Virus record (IMG/VR): IMGVR_UViG_3300035698_022718
Span: 1 to 35,452 of that record
Origin: a virus
Length of the DNA stretch: 35,452 nucleotides
Direction: 5' to 3' (one strand)
A program made the position numbers and the translations under genes. Each line of letters opens with the position of its first letter. Within the stretch, counting starts at the first letter, position 1. Under the pieces are notes generated by a model. The model saw nothing but the letters and a program-made list of their open reading frames with translations, made no database searches and was not told the origin of the DNA. Below, in pieces: positions 31,613-35,452 of this stretch.

Positions 31613-32660
31613 CAGTTTTTTCTTCTTTGAGAGGCGGCAGAACTATATCTCGTATTTCCTTTTCTAATTGTACAAGTTTTTGTGGATTATCTTGTAAAAA
31701 ATTCGATAATTTGCCTAAGCCTTGAAATTTTTCCTCTCCGAGAATAGGGGCCGTATACCAGGAACCTGCTTTCTCTATTAATCCTAAATTCTCGGCATTA
31801 ATAATAACGTCTTTTGTGTGATCGATCCCAATACCATACCGCAAAGGTAAGACACAAGGAAGAAACGGACGGCCCATAGCTGAAGAATTAATTGTAACAT
31901 ACATATCATGTCCGTCTGGCGCATTGGTTTCTGGATTCCTTTCCCATAATTTTGTCCAGGAAACGGTAAGCCAAGTAGAACAGGCATATTGTACGGCAAC
32001 ACCGCCCTTTTCGATCCATTTTTTCCCTCTGGGATCACGGTTGGTCATCAACTGCGAAATAAATACTATTATAGTATCATTTTTATCTATGATTTGTTGT
32101 GCGCGGCGGAAAAAGCTTGACATTAGCTTCGCCGAACCAGACATATCTTTGTTAGAGCCTATGCCCTCTTCCTGCTCTACCATAGTAGACAATAATGCGA
32201 GACTGTCAACAATAATTAAAGCTCGTTTCTGAGTCTTAATAATCCGTTCGATAATATTCAGATAATCTTCCGCTGTAAGTGGTTTTTCTGTCTGGTGCGG
32301 AATAACTTGAAGCCTAGACGGATCGAGTCCCTGAATGGTACTGAGTAACGATGGAGTACAGCGGCGTTCTATGTTTATGTAAAAAGTGGGTCGGCCTTGT
32401 TGTTGAGCATTTTTAACAAGTTCTAAACATAGTGTAGTTTTGCCGGATTTTGCTTTTCCTGTGATCAAACAAACGGTCCCATCTGGAATTCCTCCACTCA
32501 AACTAATGTCAAGAGAGAGCGGGGTGTGCAATACATCGCGAGGACGAAGAGAAAGCGCCTTGTCAGCAGTCGCCATAATACCTTTCCCATACATGCGCTC
32601 TAAGAATCCATCGAGGTCTTCTTCTTTAATTTGTGCGGTCTTCTTTTGCTTCTTTGCCAC
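31605..32660 (-). CDS. RecA-family recombinase
   Basis: 351 aa from GTG 32660 with AAAGGA 8 nt upstream. TPLSLDISLSGGIPDGTVCL then Walker A GKAKSGKTT (68-76). INIERRC holds the Glu of the ATPase site, RALIIVDSLALL is Walker B, and FISQL is the motif at the end of the core. SGSAKLMSSFFRRAQ and KWIEKGGVAVQYACSTWLTV fit loop L1/L2 regions. Differs from bacterial RecA by the unusual P-loop KAKSGKTT and a short C-terminus. Performs strand exchange in phage recombination and repair. Overlaps the upstream gene by 35 nt. Confidence 0.9.
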   Translation of the reverse strand: MAKKQKKTAQIKEEDLDGFLERMYGKGIMATADKALSLRPRDVLHTPLSLDISLSGGIPDGTVCLITGKAKSGKTTLCLELVKNAQQQGRPTFYINIERRCTPSLLSTIQGLDPSRLQVIPHQTEKPLTAEDYLNIIERIIKTQKRALIIVDSLALLSTMVEQEEGIGSNKDMSGSAKLMSSFFRRAQQIIDKNDTIIVFISQLMTNRDPRGKKWIEKGGVAVQYACSTWLTVSWTKLWERNPETNAPDGHDMYVTINSSAMGRPFLPCVLPLRYGIGIDHTKDVIINAENLGLIEKAGSWYTAPILGEEKFQGLGKLSNFLQDNPQKLVQLEKEIRDIVLPPLKEEKTDD

Positions 32661-33129
32661 CCTCTAATTCCTTTAACTTCGCAAGTTTACTCTTTATTCC
32701 AATATCGACAAGTTTAGCGTTATGTCGACTGTATTCTTTGGTATCAGCAATAACCGGGGACTGTTTCTTTGCAATATGTTCACGATTATCAAGAATCTCT
32801 TGTCGTCTACGACTAGTGGCTCGCGCAATTTTTGCTACAGTTTTTTTAGCTACCATCGCTTGAATATTGTACCGCTTTATAATTTCAGTGAGGGCTGTTC
32901 GAGTAATGGGGTCGTCAAAATCCAATTCTTTACCGAGATTAAACACGCCTTTGATCTCACGACGATACTTTGGCCCCCAATACTTCTCATCTTTCCAAAA
33001 ACGAGGACCGAGCTTGGGTCTCATATTCAAACAAACTAATTCGATGATATAATTGCGAAAATCTACATATAAACCAGGAGTAGTCGGAGAAACAAAAGTT
33101 TTTTTTCCTGTACGATTTTGATTATCCAT
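32626..33129 (-). CDS. Unknown basic helical protein, 167 aa
   Basis: Rich in Lys/Arg with a long C-terminal coiled-coil-like stretch (ARATSRRRQEILDNREHIAK and KLAKLKELEGGKEAKEDR). The middle WGPKYRREIKGVFNLGKELD may be a globular part. It overlaps recA by 35 nt and its upstream neighbour by 8 nt, so it is tightly co-translated with the recombinase. No motif is known to me; a DNA-binding recombination accessory would fit. Confidence 0.7.
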   Translation of the reverse strand: MDNQNRTGKKTFVSPTTPGLYVDFRNYIIELVCLNMRPKLGPRFWKDEKYWGPKYRREIKGVFNLGKELDFDDPITRTALTEIIKRYNIQAMVAKKTVAKIARATSRRRQEILDNREHIAKKQSPVIADTKEYSRHNAKLVDIGIKSKLAKLKELEGGKEAKEDRTN

Positions 33130-33550
33130 TTTTGATCAGAAAAAATCCTGCTGCTGAAGCGCTTCTGGTCTCTGTGTAAGAATGATCCAATCTAGGTTGT
33201 CTGTGCCATACGATATGAACATTGCTCCCATCATAGTAACCAACGCCAAGATACGTATGCTGAGATGATCCTGGCCAAACTATCTGATGCTTAAATCCCA
33301 AAAAATACCCCAATTGATTTGATGGCATTTTGACTTCAATGTTAGAACCGGGTTGACCTTGAAGTCGCAATTCTGTAATATGAATTTCAGGATTAGCTTT
33401 AAGCCATTCTCCGAGCCTTCCCCACGCATGTCTTGTCTTAGGACGATCGTCCTGAATCACTGTGCGACCATCTGATAATGAGGCGAGGAATCGTATTCGT
33501 GGTGTAGAGCTACCAACAGCAAAAGCGACTGTCTGATCATTTTTAGTCAT
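33122..33550 (-). CDS. Unknown protein, 142 aa
   Basis: Starts at ATG 33550 (8-nt overlap with the upstream stop; AAGGAG about 10 nt upstream). Predicted mostly beta: VAFAVGSSTPRIRFLASLSD, ITELRLQGQPGSNIEVKMP and QIVWPGSSQHTYLGVGYYDG. No catalytic signature is apparent. Lies within the replication and recombination operon upstream of the recA-like gene. Confidence 0.68.
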   Translation of the reverse strand: MTKNDQTVAFAVGSSTPRIRFLASLSDGRTVIQDDRPKTRHAWGRLGEWLKANPEIHITELRLQGQPGSNIEVKMPSNQLGYFLGFKHQIVWPGSSQHTYLGVGYYDGSNVHIVWHRQPRLDHSYTETRSASAAGFFLIKNG

Positions 33551-33944
33551 CAGTCTTATTCTCCTTCTTATTACGCCCCGCCAAAGGCGATCTGTTGAGG
33601 TCTTCATCAGCGCGCATTGATTCGCTCGCCGTCATTGCATGCACACCCTTGCCCATGGCTAAACCACGTTGCTTATCAGTAGGCTTAAGTACTTTAATAA
33701 CATCGGGACGCAATCCCGATTGATCAGGTTTAGTTGGAACTTTTTCTGTCGGAACTGCTTCAGAACATGCGCTTGTTGATTCATAACCCACTTTCGTTTT
33801 CCCAAAGTCATGAAAATCGTCTATTCTTTGCATAATTCCCATAATAAATTCTTTTCGTGGTTTACAAGTTCTGCGACCCAAATTGGCGTTAGCATTTTCT
33901 AGAAATTCTAAAAGCTGTTGTCTAAACTTCTTATATGTAATCAC
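33543..33944 (-). CDS. Unknown protein, 133 aa
   Basis: GTG start at 33944 with GGAGG 7 nt upstream. N-terminal helix (YKKFRQQLLEFLENANANLG) then a Pro/Thr/Lys-rich, probably disordered middle and C-terminus (VPTEKVPTKPDQSGLRPDVI, DLNRSPLAGRNKKENKTDD). No family recognised. Overlaps both neighbours by 8-14 nt. Confidence 0.65.
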   Translation of the reverse strand: MITYKKFRQQLLEFLENANANLGRRTCKPRKEFIMGIMQRIDDFHDFGKTKVGYESTSACSEAVPTEKVPTKPDQSGLRPDVIKVLKPTDKQRGLAMGKGVHAMTASESMRADEDLNRSPLAGRNKKENKTDD

Positions 33945-34251
33945 TACGAAACCTCCGTTGAGCTAAAATGTAATGCGTCCGACTTTTGGTACGTAAAAAC
34001 ACTATATATTGATGGTAGCACTCTTTGCGACAAGATTGCAGGCGATAGAACTTACCGCCCCTTTCTCTGTCTGGCTTATCTATTTGGTCTTGAGAATTGG
34101 TAGGATCAAATAAATCCCCTTCACTGGAAGCCATCGCCATAAAACGCTTACCTGACTGACGAGCCAATATATTGCCGATAGAGTCTGAAGGATGATTATC
34201 TCCTTCAATTATGTGCGGCGTTCCGTTGATATCTACAAGAGTTACTTGCAT
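33931..34251 (-). CDS. Unknown protein, 106 aa
   Basis: Start at ATG 34251, inside the last codons of the zinc-ribbon gene; GTG 34260 would add three residues. N-terminal half is beta-like (MQVTLVDINGTPHIIEGDNH), and the C-terminal third is basic and aromatic (KFYRLQSCRKECYHQYIVFL). No known motif. Confidence 0.62.
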   Translation of the reverse strand: MQVTLVDINGTPHIIEGDNHPSDSIGNILARQSGKRFMAMASSEGDLFDPTNSQDQIDKPDRERGGKFYRLQSCRKECYHQYIVFLRTKSRTHYILAQRRFRSDYI

Positions 34252-34568
34252 TTTGACCACGCCTTAAAATATACATCACATTCAATTTCAGTATCATTAT
34301 CGGCAACATCAAAGTTGATATCGTCATTAGCTGCACCAGGGTAGAACTGACCAGCCAATTGCTCTACAGCAGAATGACCGCCACAAAATCCACATTTGAC
34401 TACCACTCGTGTCAACACCTCTGCTTGCGCTTGTGGTTGTACCAATTGGAAATCCATTAAAGATTTACCACAATTAATACAAGTCGAATGGACTTTACCA
34501 CCATCGACTAAACCTTTTAACTTTCTCTTTTCCTCGGGCTCTTGGTTGATTTTGAGTTCTGCCATCAT
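34242..34568 (-). CDS. Zinc-ribbon protein, function unknown
   Basis: 108 aa starting at one of two adjacent ATGs (34568 or 34565), with AAAGGA just upstream. Contains CINCGKSL and CGFCGG, two CX2C knuckles about 30 residues apart, forming a treble-clef or ribbon zinc site, followed by an acidic tail (NDDINFDVADNDTEIECDV). Follows the FmdB-like gene by 1 nt. Confidence 0.7.
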   Translation of the reverse strand: MMAELKINQEPEEKRKLKGLVDGGKVHSTCINCGKSLMDFQLVQPQAQAEVLTRVVVKCGFCGGHSAVEQLAGQFYPGAANDDINFDVADNDTEIECDVYFKAWSKCK

Positions 34569-34569
34569 T

Positions 34570-34896
34570 TTATCCTTTCTTTTTCCCTGTGCGAATATAT
34601 TCATCTGGATTTTCAAGCACAGTTTTGTCTAGTGAACGATCTTTTCTCCACCATGGTGCTTTTTTTATTTTGTTCTTACCTTCTCCCAATTTATCTTTCG
34701 ACTTTGGTTTTATGCTTCTCCCGCCATGACACGGCGTCTCGCTTCCCCTCACAATCACACATGCTCCTGCACCAATTAATTTAATTAACTTCGGTTGATG
34801 GCATTCTGGGCAATTCACAAGAGGTTCTGCCGACATACCATGAAATGCTTCAAACTCGTGATCGCAAACCTGACATTTATAAATATACGTGGGAAT
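34570..34896 (-). CDS. FmdB-like zinc-ribbon protein with apparent ATT start
   Basis: 108 aa if started at ATT 34896. From there the protein reads (I/M)PTYIYKCQVCDHEFEAFHG, then CPECHQPKLIKLIGAGACVI; FmdB-family proteins begin MPTYxYxCxxCgxxFE with the second CPxC knuckle about 20 residues later. The first ATG (34836) would remove the first knuckle. AAAAAGGAGG lies 6 nt before the ATT, an ideal ribosome binding site, and no ATG, GTG or TTG is available in frame. An ATT start, known for infC, is therefore the best reading. The C-terminal half is basic (SIKPKSKDKLGEGKNKIKKA). First gene after a promoter-like element. Confidence 0.82.
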   Translation of the reverse strand: MPTYIYKCQVCDHEFEAFHGMSAEPLVNCPECHQPKLIKLIGAGACVIVRGSETPCHGGRSIKPKSKDKLGEGKNKIKKAPWWRKDRSLDKTVLENPDEYIRTGKKKG

Positions 34897-34956
34897 CGTA
34901 TGCCTCCTTTTTACGATTTAAGAAAATTATTACATTGTCGTATGTGGGCACGATAA

Positions 34957-34983
34957 GTTATACCTCCAAGTATACGTTTTGTT
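34957..34983 (-). promoter_or_regulatory. Promoter-like 27-bp element at head of the replication operon
   Basis: Minus strand: AACAA, 16 bp, TATAAC, with ACTTGGAGG directly before TATAAC. The first A of AACAA is the last base of the TGA stop of the membrane-protein gene. TATAAC ends 60 nt before the ATT start at 34896. An 86-nt gap here holds this element plus the AAGGAGG site at about 34903-34909. Confidence 0.7.
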
Positions 34984-35452
34984 CAAGCATTTTTGAAGAA
35001 AGTCCCTATTTTACGACAAAATCGTGCCAACGCTTCCTTATCTTGTGCTCGAAATTTTCCTCCATTGTTAACTTCTTTGTCAAGCTGGGTGGAAAGAGCT
35101 TGCTGCATAGAGGGATGTTCTTTTGCGACTTTTTGGACGGCACAGGTTACAAGATTCAATAAATTGCTTCTTTTTATAAATGCTCTCACAAGTAACACGC
35201 CAGCCCCCACAAAAATGAAGGCTATAACACCAGTCCCGGCAACAATCCATCCTCCACCACCATAATTTATAGTCTCCGCTTTAATAATTTTGTCTCTCCA
35301 AACAGATAATTCCCCAGCCACTTGGGATGTTTGCTCTATCTTGTTATTCACTGTGTCTATCTGGTCTGCAACGACCGAGTTGTCTGCTTTCTGTTCCACA
35401 ATTTTTTCAAGAGCGCCTACATCATTTCGAACCCCCTGAATGTCTGCTTTGA
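34983..35452 (-). CDS. Coiled-coil protein with one transmembrane segment (5' end outside window)
   Basis: The frame is open to the right edge, so the true start is beyond 35452; a GTG at 35399 is an internal candidate only. The visible protein has a heptad-like coiled coil (VGALEKIVEQKADNSVVADQ and VNNKIEQTSQVAGELSVWRD), a single hydrophobic span of about 23 residues (GGWIVAGTGVIAFIFVGAGV then LLVRAF) followed by basic residues, and a soluble C-terminal helical tail. Topology resembles small phage membrane proteins such as spanin-, holin-accessory- or anchoring-type proteins, but no family is recognised. It ends exactly at the promoter-like element of the next unit. Confidence 0.7.
   Translation of the reverse strand, partial: KADIQGVRNDVGALEKIVEQKADNSVVADQIDTVNNKIEQTSQVAGELSVWRDKIIKAETINYGGGGWIVAGTGVIAFIFVGAGVLLVRAFIKRSNLLNLVTCAVQKVAKEHPSMQQALSTQLDKEVNNGGKFRAQDKEALARFCRKIGTFFKNA

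Noticed and set aside
34897-34982. Small hairpin TCGT/ACGA in the gap before the FmdB-like gene, considered as a terminator for the membrane protein gene
   Set aside because: Four-base stem with an 8-nt loop and no T-tract; too weak to support.
530-35265. Plus-strand open frames of 60-170 codons across the window
   Set aside because: All lie opposite convincing minus-strand genes, have no recognisable motifs and lack consistent ribosome binding sites.
1-35452. tRNA genes, CRISPR arrays and stop-codon reassignment
   Set aside because: No cloverleaf-like segment or regularly spaced repeat array was seen, and TAA, TAG and TGA all end recognisable genes at sensible positions.

Overview
The window reads as part of a large tailed double-stranded DNA phage or related mobile element, not a cellular chromosome. 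All genes supported here lie on the minus strand (transcription runs from high to low coordinates). They are packed with ATGA, TAATG and 8-11 nt overlaps, and several start sites have strong Shine-Dalgarno sequences (AAGGAGG type), so the host is a bacterium. Stops are TAA, TAG and TGA, so the standard code applies. No capsid, tail or terminase gene is visible; the host cannot be named from this sequence.

Layout in transcription order. (1) 35452-34983: 3' part of a membrane-anchored coiled-coil protein. (2) 34896-30068: zinc-ribbon proteins, small unknown proteins, RecA, a free-standing HNH endonuclease, a dCMP-deaminase-like enzyme and a Vsr/DUF559-like nuclease. (3) 30075-22739: replication module with a DnaB-type helicase, a DnaG-type primase, a DUF5664-like (d)NTP hydrolase candidate, a RecB-like nuclease and the N-terminal half of DNA polymerase III alpha (PHP plus all catalytic aspartates). 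(4) 22734-14242: ten genes for sugar, methyl and sulfo transfer plus a radical SAM enzyme. (5) 14242-10871: the C-terminal half of Pol III alpha, carrying two HNH inteins. (6) 10715-9654: SSB and a sigma-like factor. (7) 9670-1: a second surface/sugar block with GT-B enzymes, one interrupted by a LAGLIDADG intein, a GT2, small methyltransferase-like and unknown proteins, and two HNH genes plus an HNH relic.

Main observations: the replicative polymerase is encoded as two separate genes with about 8 kb of glycosylation-type genes between them. The C-terminal half has no ATG/GTG/TTG start and seems to begin at ATA overlapping the upstream stop codon. A 27-bp element (AACAA, 16 bp, TATAAC) occurs four times, always 47-60 nt upstream of a start codon and only in the real intergenic gaps, which makes it a strong candidate for a phage-specific promoter; the sigma-like factor encoded here is a candidate partner. 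Selfish endonucleases are dense: three inteins, three free-standing HNH genes and one decayed HNH whose remnant now supplies the ribosome binding site of a glycosyltransferase.

Putative transcription units, judged from the promoter-like elements: 34896->16246, 16155->15034, 14967->10871 and 10715->1. No convincing intrinsic terminators, tRNAs or CRISPR arrays were seen, and the longest non-coding gap is about 155 nt.
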